Shown here piece after piece: positions 8,832 to 17,042 of a DNA stretch of 64,000 nt. A program made the position numbers and the translations under genes. The notes beneath the pieces were generated by a model. The model had not been told where the DNA came from. It saw only the letters and a list, made by a program, of their open reading frames with translations, and did no database searches. The DNA is from Flavobacterium sp. Lineage in GTDB: Bacteria > Bacteroidota > Bacteroidia > Flavobacteriales > Flavobacteriaceae. How positions within the stretch are numbered: position 1 is the first letter of the stretch; the number at the start of each line of letters is the position of its first letter. The DNA lies in assembly GCF_027484945.1 (NCBI RefSeq), contig NZ_JAIXRZ010000051.1, forward strand, positions 16,906-80,905, read 5' to 3'.

Positions 8832-10878
8832 TTTTTTCCAAATCCAACAAAAAAGCGAACTCTTTTGCTACCTCTTTTAAGGCCTCAAAACGGCCCGATG
8901 CACCACCATGACCGGTATCCATATTGGTATCAAGAAACAGGTAATTGGAGTCAGTTTTTAATTCCCGTAACTTGGCGACCCATTTGGCCGGTTCCCAATA
9001 CTGCACTTGCGAATCATGGAGCCCCGTTGAAATATACAAATGCGGATACTCTTGTGCTTTAACATTATCATAGGGTGAATAGGATAACATATAATCATAG
9101 TATATTTTTTCATTTGGATTGCCCCATTCATCATATTCTCCAGTAGTTAACGGTATCGTATCGTCCAACATCGTTGTGACCACATCGACAAATGGAACCT
9201 GAGCAATTACTCCTTTATACAATTCTGGATTGTGATTAATAATTACCCCCATTAGTAATCCACCAGCCGATCCACCTTCGGCATATAAATGTGCAGCAGT
9301 AGTATATTTTTCATCAATTAAAAATCGGGAACAGTCGATAAAATCCGTAAACGTATTCATCTTGTGCAACATTTTACCGTTTTCATACCATGTGCGACCA
9401 AGATCTTCACCCCCACGGATATGTGCAATTGCATAAATAAAGCCTCGATCGAGCAAACTCAAACGAGTCGACGAAAAATAAGGCTCAATGGTTACTCCAT
9501 AGGATCCATAAGCATACTGCAAAAGCGGATGGGTACCATTTTTTTTAGTTGTTTTATGATAAACCATCGAAATAGGAATTTTCACTCCATCACGCGCTGT
9601 GGCCCAAACCCGTTCTTCTATATAATTTGACTTATCAAACTTACCCCCTAAAACCGCTTGTTCTTTTAAAACTTTTTGCTCTTGGGTAACCATATTAAAG
9701 TCAATTACAGAAGCTGGAGTAGCCAATGATTGATAGGCATACCGTAAAATTTCCGTATCAAAATCCAAATTGGTTGTTGTATACGCAGTATAGGTTTCAG
9801 ACTGAAAGGGTAAATAATAATCTTGACTGCCATCCCACCGCATAATTCGAATCTTATTTAAACCCTCCGAGCGTTCAGAAACAACTAAAAAATCGCTAAA
9901 CAGATCAATACCTTCCAACAACACCTCTTCGCGGTGCGGTAAAACATCGACCCAATTTTCTTTGGTAGTTTTTGTTTCTGGAGTTTTCATCAATTTGAAA
10001 TTAGTAGCGCCCTCAAGATTAGTGACTATATAAAAATGAGAACCATAATGCGATACTGAGTATTCCAAACCGCGGGTTCGTTTTTGAAATAGCGAAAATG
10101 CGGCTGTTGGAGTATTTGCTGGTAACAATTGGTACTCTGAAGTTAGGGTGCTTTCTGAAGCAATTATAATGTATTTACGCGATTTGGATTTGTATAAGGA
10201 CACATCAAATGTATCGTCATCTTCAAAATAGACCCTAATATCCGAACTTGGATCAGTGCCTAATTCATGGCGGTAAATTGAAGCAGCGCGCAACGTTTTT
10301 GGGTCTTTTCTACAATAAAACAAATACTTTCCACACGACGACCATGTGCCACCCGCGGTGGTATTTTCGATTTTATACGGTAAAATTTCTCCGGTAATTA
10401 AATTTTTAATTTGAATAGTATATTGACGGCGTGAAACCGAATCAATACCAAATGAAACCCACTGATTATCTTCACTTATACTCATACCCGAAAGCTGAAA
10501 ATAGCTATGCCCTTCTGCTAAAACATTACAATCAAAAAGCAGTTCTTCTTTTGCATCTACAGATTCTTTTTTTCGTGTATAAATAGGGTAATCTTTTCCA
10601 CTTTCAAAACGAGTACTGTATATATAACCATTATAAAGATAGGGTACCGATGCATCGTCTTCTTTTATGCGACTTTTCATCTCGGTATACAAATCATCTT
10701 GCAAAACTTTCGTAGGTGCGGTCATCGCTTGATAATACTCATTTTCAGCATTCAAATAAGCAATGACTTCTGGATTTTCGCGATCATTCAACCAAAAATA
10801 ATCATCAATACGAACGTGATTGTGTATTTCGAGAGTTTGGGGATTTTTTTTTGCTTTTGGCGGTTGCGGCTTATTCAT
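8821..10878 (-). CDS. ptrB: S9 family prolyl oligopeptidase, oligopeptidase B type
   Basis: 685 residues, almost the length of E. coli PtrB. The N-terminal two-thirds is a beta-propeller beginning with the family block around D-D-Y-F-W-L-N-D-R (about residues 26-34). The alpha/beta-hydrolase domain has the catalytic Ser in G-G-S-A-G-G (about residue 534), Asp in L-H-D-S-Q-V (about 620) and His in G-H-G-G (about 657). No signal peptide, so cytoplasmic. Oligopeptidase B cuts short peptides after Arg or Lys. An exact TATCTTTG (minus strand, 10906-10899) lies about 20 nt before the ATG. Confidence 0.92.
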   Translation of the reverse strand: MNKPQPPKAKKNPQTLEIHNHVRIDDYFWLNDRENPEVIAYLNAENEYYQAMTAPTKVLQDDLYTEMKSRIKEDDASVPYLYNGYIYSTRFESGKDYPIYTRKKESVDAKEELLFDCNVLAEGHSYFQLSGMSISEDNQWVSFGIDSVSRRQYTIQIKNLITGEILPYKIENTTAGGTWSSCGKYLFYCRKDPKTLRAASIYRHELGTDPSSDIRVYFEDDDTFDVSLYKSKSRKYIIIASESTLTSEYQLLPANTPTAAFSLFQKRTRGLEYSVSHYGSHFYIVTNLEGATNFKLMKTPETKTTKENWVDVLPHREEVLLEGIDLFSDFLVVSERSEGLNKIRIMRWDGSQDYYLPFQSETYTAYTTTNLDFDTEILRYAYQSLATPASVIDFNMVTQEQKVLKEQAVLGGKFDKSNYIEERVWATARDGVKIPISMVYHKTTKKNGTHPLLQYAYGSYGVTIEPYFSSTRLSLLDRGFIYAIAHIRGGEDLGRTWYENGKMLHKMNTFTDFIDCSRFLIDEKYTTAAHLYAEGGSAGGLLMGVIINHNPELYKGVIAQVPFVDVVTTMLDDTIPLTTGEYDEWGNPNEKIYYDYMLSYSPYDNVKAQEYPHLYISTGLHDSQVQYWEPAKWVAKLRELKTDSNYLFLDTNMDTGHGGASGRFEALKEVAKEFAFLLDLEKIES

Positions 10879-10898
10879 AAAATAATTTTTAATCCATG

Positions 10899-10906
10899 CA
10901 AAGATA
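10899..10906 (-). promoter_or_regulatory. -7 element of the oligopeptidase B gene
   Basis: Exact TATCTTTG on the minus strand, 20 nt before the start codon at 10878. I see no good TTTG at the right distance upstream, so this is a half-supported promoter. Confidence 0.4.
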
Positions 10907-10976
10907 GAGTCTGTGACTACCCTATTGACTTGCTACCATCCTTTTTTTTCAACTAAAGATTGAACACAATATTTTT

Positions 10977-10984
10977 TATTTTTG
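10977..10984 (+). promoter_or_regulatory. -7 element of the YbaB-family gene
   Basis: Exact TATTTTTG, 23 nt before the ATG at 11008. A TTG lies 14 nt upstream, too close for the usual spacer. The intergenic stretch 10907-10976 holds nothing else I recognise. Confidence 0.45.
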
Positions 10985-11007
10985 TAAAGAACGATTAATA
11001 AACTAGT

Positions 11008-11331
11008 ATGTTTGGAGATATTACCGGAATGATGGGTAAAATTAAAGCTACTCAAGAAAAAATGGAAGCCACCAAAAAACGACTTGATACTGTTCTTATC
11101 AACGAAAAAAGCACCGATGGCTTATTGGAAATAACGATAACGGCCAATCGGCTAATTCGAACTATTCAAATCGATAATGAATTATTGAACAACAAAGATC
11201 AACTCGAGATTGAGTTAGTTACCCTCATAAATAAAGCAATAGCAAAGGCGACTGCAATCAATGAAGTAGAATTAAGTGCTTTAGCAAAAGAAGGGATGCC
11301 TACTATTCCTGGGATGGACTTTTTTAAATAA
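11008..11331 (+). CDS. YbaB/EbfC family nucleoid-associated protein
   Basis: 107 residues, the usual size. The N-terminal M-F-G-D-I[14 protein letters not shown] helix, the central beta-strands (L-L-E-I-T-I-T-A-N) and the C-terminal P-G-M-D-F-F match the YbaB/EbfC fold, which forms a small dimer that binds DNA and contributes to nucleoid organisation. In many bacteria it sits beside dnaX and recR; here it stands alone between a divergent oligopeptidase gene and a convergent threonine aldolase gene, with only 12 nt to the latter. Confidence 0.9.
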   Translation: MFGDITGMMGKIKATQEKMEATKKRLDTVLINEKSTDGLLEITITANRLIRTIQIDNELLNNKDQLEIELVTLINKAIAKATAINEVELSALAKEGMPTIPGMDFFK

Positions 11332-11343
11332 GCCAAAAAAAAA

Positions 11344-12369
11344 TTAGAATACCAATTTTGTCAGCTGTTCCATCACATAGCTGTGCATAACTTGCTTATA
11401 ATCCAAATGGGTAACTATGCGGAGTTTACCTTGTCCCATCGAACTGATATGAATATTTTTTTGTTTAAGTTTTTCAATAACCCATTTTTCTTCCAATGTT
11501 TTTCGTACCGTGAAAATAATGATATTGGTTTCTATCGGTTCGACTTTTTCAACCCAAGATAAGGAAGCCAATAGCGCTCCCAACTCAAGTGCGCGCGCAT
11601 GATCCTCTTCTAACCGCAAGATATTGTTTTGAAGGGCATACATCCCCGCGGCAGCGAGATAACCGACTTGACGCATCCCGCCTCCAAGTATTTTTCGAAT
11701 ACGCAACGCCCGATGCATATCTGCTTTGGAACCTAATAATAAGGAACCAACAGGAGCACCTAATCCTTTAGATAAACACACCGAAATCGTATCAAACAAT
11801 GCGCCGAATTGTTTTGGATGTTGCTTTTTTGCGACCATAGCATTCCACAGCCGTGCGCCATCCAAATGATATTTTAATTGATGTTCCTCACATACTTGTT
11901 TAATACGGTTCATTTCAAGTAGCTCATAACAAGCTCCTCCTCCTTTGTTGGTGGTGTTTTCCAAACTTACCAATGCGGTTTTAGGTGCATGATAAAACTC
12001 TGGATCGTTTATAGATGATCGAACTTGTTCAGCGGTTATCATCCCGCGAACTCCATCGACTAAACAACACGAAACACCACTATTAAACGAAGCACCTCCG
12101 CCTTCATAATGATAGATATGTGCATATTTATCACATATCACTTGTTCACCGGGCTGGGTATGCAATTTAATAGCGGTTTGGTTAGCCATTGTCCCACTCG
12201 GAAAAAACAAAGCCGCTTCCATTCCAAATAATGTAGCTACAGCTTCTTCTAATTCATTTACCGTTGGATCTTGCTTGTAAACATCATCCCCTACTTTGGC
12301 ACGAAACATATACTGTAACATTTCATTGCTGGGTTTGGTTACCGTATCGCTAATTAAATTAATTTCCAT
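11344..12369 (-). CDS. ltaE: low-specificity L-threonine aldolase (PLP-dependent beta-eliminating lyase)
   Basis: 341 residues, fold-type I PLP enzyme. It begins I-N-L-I-S-D-T-V-T-K-P and has G-D-D-V-Y-x-x-D-P-T-V, F-P-S-G-T-M-A-N-Q (cofactor phosphate region), H-L-D-G-A-R-L-W-N (the Asp that contacts the PLP ring nitrogen) and the Schiff-base lysine in V-C-L-S-K-G-L-G-A-P-V-G (about residue 200). It splits threonine or allo-threonine to glycine and acetaldehyde. It is divergent from prfB with only 48 nt between the start codons. Confidence 0.93.
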   Translation of the reverse strand: MEINLISDTVTKPSNEMLQYMFRAKVGDDVYKQDPTVNELEEAVATLFGMEAALFFPSGTMANQTAIKLHTQPGEQVICDKYAHIYHYEGGGASFNSGVSCCLVDGVRGMITAEQVRSSINDPEFYHAPKTALVSLENTTNKGGGACYELLEMNRIKQVCEEHQLKYHLDGARLWNAMVAKKQHPKQFGALFDTISVCLSKGLGAPVGSLLLGSKADMHRALRIRKILGGGMRQVGYLAAAGMYALQNNILRLEEDHARALELGALLASLSWVEKVEPIETNIIIFTVRKTLEEKWVIEKLKQKNIHISSMGQGKLRIVTHLDYKQVMHSYVMEQLTKLVF

Positions 12370-12386
12370 ATCTGTAATAGAAGCTT

Positions 12387-12394
12387 TACTTTTG
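12387..12394 (+). promoter_or_regulatory. -7 element of prfB
   Basis: Exact TACTTTTG, 23 nt before the prfB ATG at 12418. It lies 6 nt from the opposed ltaE element, so the two promoters share one short region. Confidence 0.5.
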
Positions 12395-12400
12395 CAAATA

Positions 12401-12408
12401 CAAAACTA
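12401..12408 (-). promoter_or_regulatory. -7 element of the threonine aldolase gene
   Basis: Exact TAGTTTTG on the minus strand, 31 nt before the start codon at 12369. Its upstream half would lie inside the first codons of prfB (CAAA at 12433-12436, 24 nt away). Confidence 0.45.
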
Positions 12409-12417
12409 CATTAAATT

Positions 12418-13516
12418 ATGACAAATACCGAACAAATCAAAGGTATTGTAGAACGCCTGGGTGCGTTGAGGAGGTATCTTTGACATCGATGCCAAATTAA
12501 TTGAAATCACCAATGAAGAAGAAAAAACTTTTGCGCCCGACTTTTGGAATAATGCTAAACAAGCCGAAGTAATTGTAAAAAACCTTCGTTCAAAAAAGAA
12601 ATGGGTTGATGATTTTAATAAAGCGAATAATCTTGTAGAAGAATTGCAAATCACCCATGAATTTTTTCGGGATGGTGATGCATCTGAAGCAGAATTAGAT
12701 GAGGCCTATTTACTTGCTTTTCAACAAATTGAAGACCTAGAATTTCGCAACATGCTTTCCGATGAAGGCGATAGCATGAGTGCCGTATTGCAAATAACTG
12801 CTGGCGCTGGAGGTACAGAAAGTTGTGACTGGGCATCGTTATTAATGCGTATGTATTTGATGTGGGCTGAAAAACAGGGCTACAAAATCAAAGAATTAAA
12901 TTTTCAAGAAGGAGATGTTGCCGGTATAAAAACGGTAACCCTCGAATTTGAAGGTGATTTTGCATTTGGCTACTTAAAAGGCGAAAATGGTGTTCACCGA
13001 TTGGTGCGTATTTCCCCCTTTGATAGTAACGCCAAACGGCATACTTCGTTTGCTTCTGTTTATGTATATCCCTTAGTTGACGATACCATTGATATTGAAA
13101 TCAGTCCCGCAGATATTGAAATCACAACAGCTCGTTCCAGTGGTGCTGGCGGTCAAAATGTAAATAAAGTAGAAACCAAAGTACAGTTATTGCATAAACC
13201 CACGGGAATTCAAATTCAGTGCTCAGAGACGCGTTCACAACATGACAATAGGAATCGTGCGATGCAAATGCTTCGTTCGCAATTGTATGAAATTGAATTG
13301 AAAAAACGAATGGAACAACGTGCCGATATTGAAGCAGGAAAAATGAAAATTGAATGGGGCTCGCAAATTCGCAATTACGTGATGCATCCGTATAAATTAG
13401 TAAAAGATGTTCGTACCGGACATGAAACGAGTGATGTAGATGCTGTAATGAATGGTGAAATCGACTCTTTTCTTAAAGCGTATCTAATGATGATGGGACA
13501 AAAAGAATCGGAATAA
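12418..13516 (+). CDS. prfB: peptide chain release factor 2, with programmed +1 frameshift
   Basis: The product is encoded in two frames: 12418-12480 (21 codons ending CTT, followed by in-frame TGA at 12481) and 12482-13516 after a +1 shift. Joined, they give 365 residues, the length of E. coli RF2. The shift site is the classic C-T-T-T-G-A-C, preceded three nucleotides upstream by AGGAGG (12469-12474, two rare Arg codons). Domain markers are the S-P-F recognition tripeptide (about residue 198) and the catalytic G-G-Q in [10 protein letters not shown] (about residue 243). RF2 releases chains at UGA and UAA, and the UGA in its own message lets low RF2 raise its own synthesis. This is not a pseudogene. 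Confidence 0.97.
12469..12483 (+). promoter_or_regulatory. programmed frameshift signal of prfB (SD-like AGGAGG + CUU-UGA-C)
   Basis: AGGAGG (12469-12474), TAT, CTT slippery codon (12478-12480), TGA stop (12481-12483) followed by C. In E. coli the equivalent is AGGGGG-TAT-CTT-TGA-C, in which the SD-like element pairs with 16S rRNA while tRNA-Leu slips +1. Confidence 0.95.
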
Positions 13517-13530
13517 TTATAGAGCTGTTT

Positions 13531-13562
13531 GTAATGCGTCGCTTAAGCAATTAGACGCAATC
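13531..13562. terminator. weak hairpin between convergent prfB and porin genes
   Basis: Six-base arms TGCGTC (13535-13540) and GACGCA (13554-13559) around a loop that itself contains GCTTAAGC. There is no T-run, so terminator function is a guess from its position between two convergent stops. Confidence 0.3.
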
Positions 13563-13564
13563 TA

Positions 13565-14794
13565 CTAAATACCCATTTCGATTTGAAAACGAAAATACCA
13601 ATTGTTTTTTTCATTGCCATTTGCGTAATTCAAAACATCATAAGTAAATTCGGTTTGGAGTTTAAAGGCATGTTCCCATATATATTTGGTTAGTCCAATT
13701 GTGTATTCTTTTGTATTGGGTACAATATCATGAATATCCATTCCAACTTTTTGAAGGGAATAACGTGCTATAATTTCATAATTGGATTGTGTAATATAAC
13801 TTAATTGATAGTCAAAACCATTTCCAACAAACACATAATTCGATTGTGTTAAATCTAATGGATTGTAAGTTATTGCAGATTTATTAGTGGTTCTAGACAT
13901 ATAGCTAGCCATTGCTGCAAATCCATTATACTTTAACATACCGTCTATTAAAACAGATTTTAAAGTACGTTGCTCAAACAAATCTACACCTAGCTGTCCT
14001 TGGGAACGCTGCGCATGGTTATTTTGTTGAAAAGCTCCAGACAATAATAGTTTTGGCTTTTTTTCTCGAAACAAATCACCTTCAAAATTGGTTCCGTCTT
14101 TGATAAATGATCCAAAAGGCATCACTTCTACTTTTCCCGTATAAGCTAAGCCCGTATCGTGACCATTGGTAGTATTTCTTCCTTCTCCCGTGGATACAGC
14201 TGCTTTAAAATTGTACGAAAAACGATCCTTAAATTCATTTATATTGTGAATTTGAAAGCCAAAATCCCGATCAATATTAAACCGAGCATTATTGATGGAA
14301 CGATCCGTGAGCTGTAAAGCACCTGATGAATTTATACGTTGTCGGTTTCCGGGTAATTTAGTCTGTCCAAAACTATAATTCCAATGAGCATTGGGTCGAT
14401 ACATAACTACTGCATCGCGAATAATATTATAATTATCCCCCTCGGAAATCGGACCCGTATCACCCGGAGCAAAAGATAATTGCATAACATATAAAAACTT
14501 GGGATTCCCTACAAAACCATCAAAACGCAAGCGGAGCCGTCGGATTTGCCAATCGTTCCCCCCTGTTTCATCCTCGTTTTTAATAAAGGAAACTCGGTTT
14601 TGTATTCGGAATCGTATGTTTAATTGAAATAAACTATCGGGAGCTGTTAACCCTAATCCCTTGCCAAAATTATAGTACGGCAACATCGATAAATGCAAAT
14701 CATTATCGTTTTTGTTTTTTTCAAGTGAAATTTGGGCTTGTGATAAAAAACTGAAAATCAACAAGAATCCAAGAATCAAAAATTTAATTTTCAT
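13565..14794 (-). CDS. OprO/OprP-like outer-membrane porin
   Basis: 409 residues with a signal peptide (M-K-I-K-F-L-I-L-G-F to about residue 20, S-Q-A-Q cleavage). The mature part is alternating beta-strand throughout, with R-R-L-R-L-R-F-D-G-F-V-G-N-P-K-F near residue 85 and D-R-D-F-G-F-Q-I-H at about 175, matching the phosphate-selective porin O/P family. Its place 98 nt downstream of a PiT phosphate transporter and a DUF47 protein supports phosphate or polyphosphate uptake. Selectivity cannot be read from this sequence. Confidence 0.85.
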   Translation of the reverse strand: MKIKFLILGFLLIFSFLSQAQISLEKNKNDNDLHLSMLPYYNFGKGLGLTAPDSLFQLNIRFRIQNRVSFIKNEDETGGNDWQIRRLRLRFDGFVGNPKFLYVMQLSFAPGDTGPISEGDNYNIIRDAVVMYRPNAHWNYSFGQTKLPGNRQRINSSGALQLTDRSINNARFNIDRDFGFQIHNINEFKDRFSYNFKAAVSTGEGRNTTNGHDTGLAYTGKVEVMPFGSFIKDGTNFEGDLFREKKPKLLLSGAFQQNNHAQRSQGQLGVDLFEQRTLKSVLIDGMLKYNGFAAMASYMSRTTNKSAITYNPLDLTQSNYVFVGNGFDYQLSYITQSNYEIIARYSLQKVGMDIHDIVPNTKEYTIGLTKYIWEHAFKLQTEFTYDVLNYANGNEKNNWYFRFQIEMGI

Positions 14795-14892
14795 AAGACT
14801 ATAAACAAAAGGATTCTAGTTTATTTTATAAACTTAAACTGCAACTCAATTTAACATGATAACCAAAAAATACTGTTGGCTAAAGAATTTAT

Positions 14893-16218
14893 TTATAATA
14901 ATAAATTGATAATCGCGTAGATTGCTGCAGCCATTAACGCAGAAACGGGTATCGTAAGAATCCAAGCCCAAAGCAAGTTGATTGTAACACCCCAACGAAC
15001 GGCAGAAATACGTTTAGTCACACCGACACCAATAATCGACCCTGTAATAGTGTGCGTCGTAGAAACGGGAATTTTAAAATGTTCGGTCGAGAATAAGGTC
15101 AATGCTCCAGCAGATTCGGCAACAACGCCTTCAAATGCATTGACTTTAGTGATTTTGGAACCCATAGTTTTCACAATTTTCCAACCCCCACTCAACGTTC
15201 CTAATGCAATTACGGTGTAACAGGTTAAGGGGATCCATTCGGGCATCTGACTCTTAATTCCTTTGTCTTCATTGGGTAAAACGACCTGTAACCAATCGGG
15301 CATAGCAATTACCTCTTGGTGGGTCGTATTCAAATAAACGGCAACCGCGGCAGCTATAATACCCATTACCTTTTGTGAGTCATTTCCTCCATGCCCTAAA
15401 CTAAATGAGGCCGAAGACAATAACTGCATTCGTTTAAGAATTGCTTCCGATTTTGAGGCTGAAAAACGACTGAAGAGTAAATTAAAAATAGCCAAACTAT
15501 AAAATATGACCGCAACTAAAAGCCATTTGATGTTATGCGGCTCTGTTACCACTGACCAAAACGGACTTTCAAATCGAGGTTTTTCAATTTTATCATACCC
15601 TTTCATTACAGAATTAAGGGACCAAAAAACCAATGCCATTAAAGTTACTGTTAAAACTTTAGGACCAATTGCTTTTCTGGAAGAATACATCATCCATAAT
15701 GAAATAAAATAGGAAATAATCATTCCTACTAAAGGAGCTAATACAATGAAGGATATCACCACAAAAACGCCACTTGGCAATAAATCCCCTTCTTTAGGCG
15801 CTTTATACCATGTTACAATCCCCCAACCAATATGCTCGATATCGGTAACTTTTCCAGAAAAACCATGAGCAATCGCCGCACCGGCAAAACCACCAATTAA
15901 AGTATGGGAGGAAGATGAAGGAATACCCTTCCACCAGGTTATTAAATTCCAAATAATTGCTGCTATAATACCGGCTAAAATTACCGTTAAATCGATACTA
16001 CTTGTTTTGGCTGTTTTAGCAACGGTATCGGCAACACCAAATCCAAAAACCCAATAAGCCAAAAAATTAAAAAAAGCAGCCCAAAGCACCGCTTGAAAAG
16101 GAGTCAAAACTTTGGTTGCCACAATTGTTGCAATAGAGTTGGCTGCATCATGAAAACCATTGATGTAATCAAAACCAAGTGCTAAAACAATTATAAGAAT
16201 TAAAAGTGTAAATTCCAT
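14893..16218 (-). CDS. pit: inorganic phosphate transporter, PiT family
   Basis: 441 residues from the ATG at 16218. The duplicated PiT signature is visible: near the start G-F-D-Y-I-N-G-F-H-D-A-A-N-S-I-A-T (about residues 15-31), and in the second half L-G-H-G-G-N-D-S-Q-K (about residue 280) and P-V-S-T-T-H-T-I-T-G (near 400). Many hydrophobic segments mark it as an integral inner-membrane protein. PiT carriers import metal-phosphate complexes with protons or sodium. The longer open frame to 16281 would overlap the DUF47 gene, so the ATG that begins at the first membrane segment is better. The gene is 11 nt downstream of the DUF47 gene: one operon. Confidence 0.95.
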   Translation of the reverse strand: MEFTLLILIIVLALGFDYINGFHDAANSIATIVATKVLTPFQAVLWAAFFNFLAYWVFGFGVADTVAKTAKTSSIDLTVILAGIIAAIIWNLITWWKGIPSSSSHTLIGGFAGAAIAHGFSGKVTDIEHIGWGIVTWYKAPKEGDLLPSGVFVVISFIVLAPLVGMIISYFISLWMMYSSRKAIGPKVLTVTLMALVFWSLNSVMKGYDKIEKPRFESPFWSVVTEPHNIKWLLVAVIFYSLAIFNLLFSRFSASKSEAILKRMQLLSSASFSLGHGGNDSQKVMGIIAAAVAVYLNTTHQEVIAMPDWLQVVLPNEDKGIKSQMPEWIPLTCYTVIALGTLSGGWKIVKTMGSKITKVNAFEGVVAESAGALTLFSTEHFKIPVSTTHTITGSIIGVGVTKRISAVRWGVTINLLWAWILTIPVSALMAAAIYAIINLLL

Positions 16219-16229
16219 CGAAACGCGGA

Positions 16230-16874
16230 TTATGAATGTTTCACCGAAATTTGCTCCATCACATTGGAAACACTCTTGCATTTATCTGATGCCATCTCTA
16301 AGGAAGACAAAACTTCTTTGTACTTGATGATATTTTTAGCATCGGTTTCATTCTCAAAAATATCGGCTACCGCACGATCAAAAACTGCATCAGCCTTACT
16401 TTCCAATTTATTGATTTTTATACAAGTTTCTTTAATTGCACTAGGATTCTTTAAATCTTTCAATTCTCGAATCCCAACTTGAATCAATTGACAGGCCTCT
16501 AAATTAATTTCGGTTAATTTTCGTATCGACTTGGTGATTTTATCGACTTGATACAATCGAATACGACTTGCTGCACCGTGCATGTTATCAGCTACGTTAT
16601 CAATGGCTTTGATCAAGGAATGGATATCTTCGCGATCAAAAGGGGTGATAAAATTACGACTCAACTCCAAATGGGTTTTATGAGCGATATCTTCAATTAT
16701 TGCTTCAAGTTCTTCTACTTTTTTAAACAACTCTTCTCGTTCATTTTTTGGTGCATTCACTGCATCATGCAACGTATTTGCCATTATAGTTAACAACTCA
16801 GAGGCTTTTTCAAAAAGCGGAAAGAATTTTTTATCCTTTGGAACAAAAAACTGAAATAAACTATTTAAGGTCAT
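16230..16874 (-). CDS. DUF47/PhoU-like Pit accessory protein
   Basis: 214 residues, all-helical, beginning with F-F-V-P-K-D-K-K-F-F-P-L-F, the hallmark of the DUF47 (Pit accessory) family distantly related to PhoU. Acidic and histidine pairs typical of the metal-binding helices occur (E-x-x-E-x-I-x-x-x-A-H-K, about residues 50-65; D-N-V-A-D-N-M-H, about 90). These proteins are encoded beside PiT carriers and modulate phosphate transport. Here it is first in the operon DUF47-pit, followed by the porin. A TATTTTTG lies 20 nt upstream on the same strand. Confidence 0.92.
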   Translation of the reverse strand: MTLNSLFQFFVPKDKKFFPLFEKASELLTIMANTLHDAVNAPKNEREELFKKVEELEAIIEDIAHKTHLELSRNFITPFDREDIHSLIKAIDNVADNMHGAASRIRLYQVDKITKSIRKLTEINLEACQLIQVGIRELKDLKNPSAIKETCIKINKLESKADAVFDRAVADIFENETDAKNIIKYKEVLSSLEMASDKCKSVSNVMEQISVKHS

Positions 16875-16893
16875 TTTAATTATTTTAACATGG

Positions 16894-16901
16894 CAAAAAT
16901 A
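16894..16901 (-). promoter_or_regulatory. -7 element of the phosphate uptake operon
   Basis: Exact TATTTTTG on the minus strand, 20 nt before the DUF47 start at 16874. I see no Pho-box-like direct repeat and no properly spaced TTTG upstream. Confidence 0.4.
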
Positions 16902-16985
16902 AACCTAAAAAATTAATTTAGCATTAATAAATAAACAAATCCCGGTTATTTTTTACATTAATTTAACATGGTGCTTCACGCTTAT

Positions 16986-17017
16986 TTTGTTCCTGTGGAT
17001 TCGTTTTCGTACTTTAG
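16986..17017 (+). promoter_or_regulatory. promoter for the acyl-CoA carboxylase gene
   Basis: TTTG (16986-16989), 20-nt spacer, TACTTTAG (17010-17017; one mismatch to TAnnTTTG). It lies inside the longer open frame from 16968, supporting the ATG at 17043 as the true start with a leader of about 20 nt. Confidence 0.55.
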
Positions 17018-17042
17018 CAACTCAAAAAATAGTGAACACCCT

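Noticed and set aside
12418-12483. A 21-codon frame ending in TGA before a longer frame, resembling a frameshifted pseudogene.
   Set aside because: The TGA is the programmed frameshift stop of prfB; the flanking AGGAGG and CTT-TGA-C explain it.
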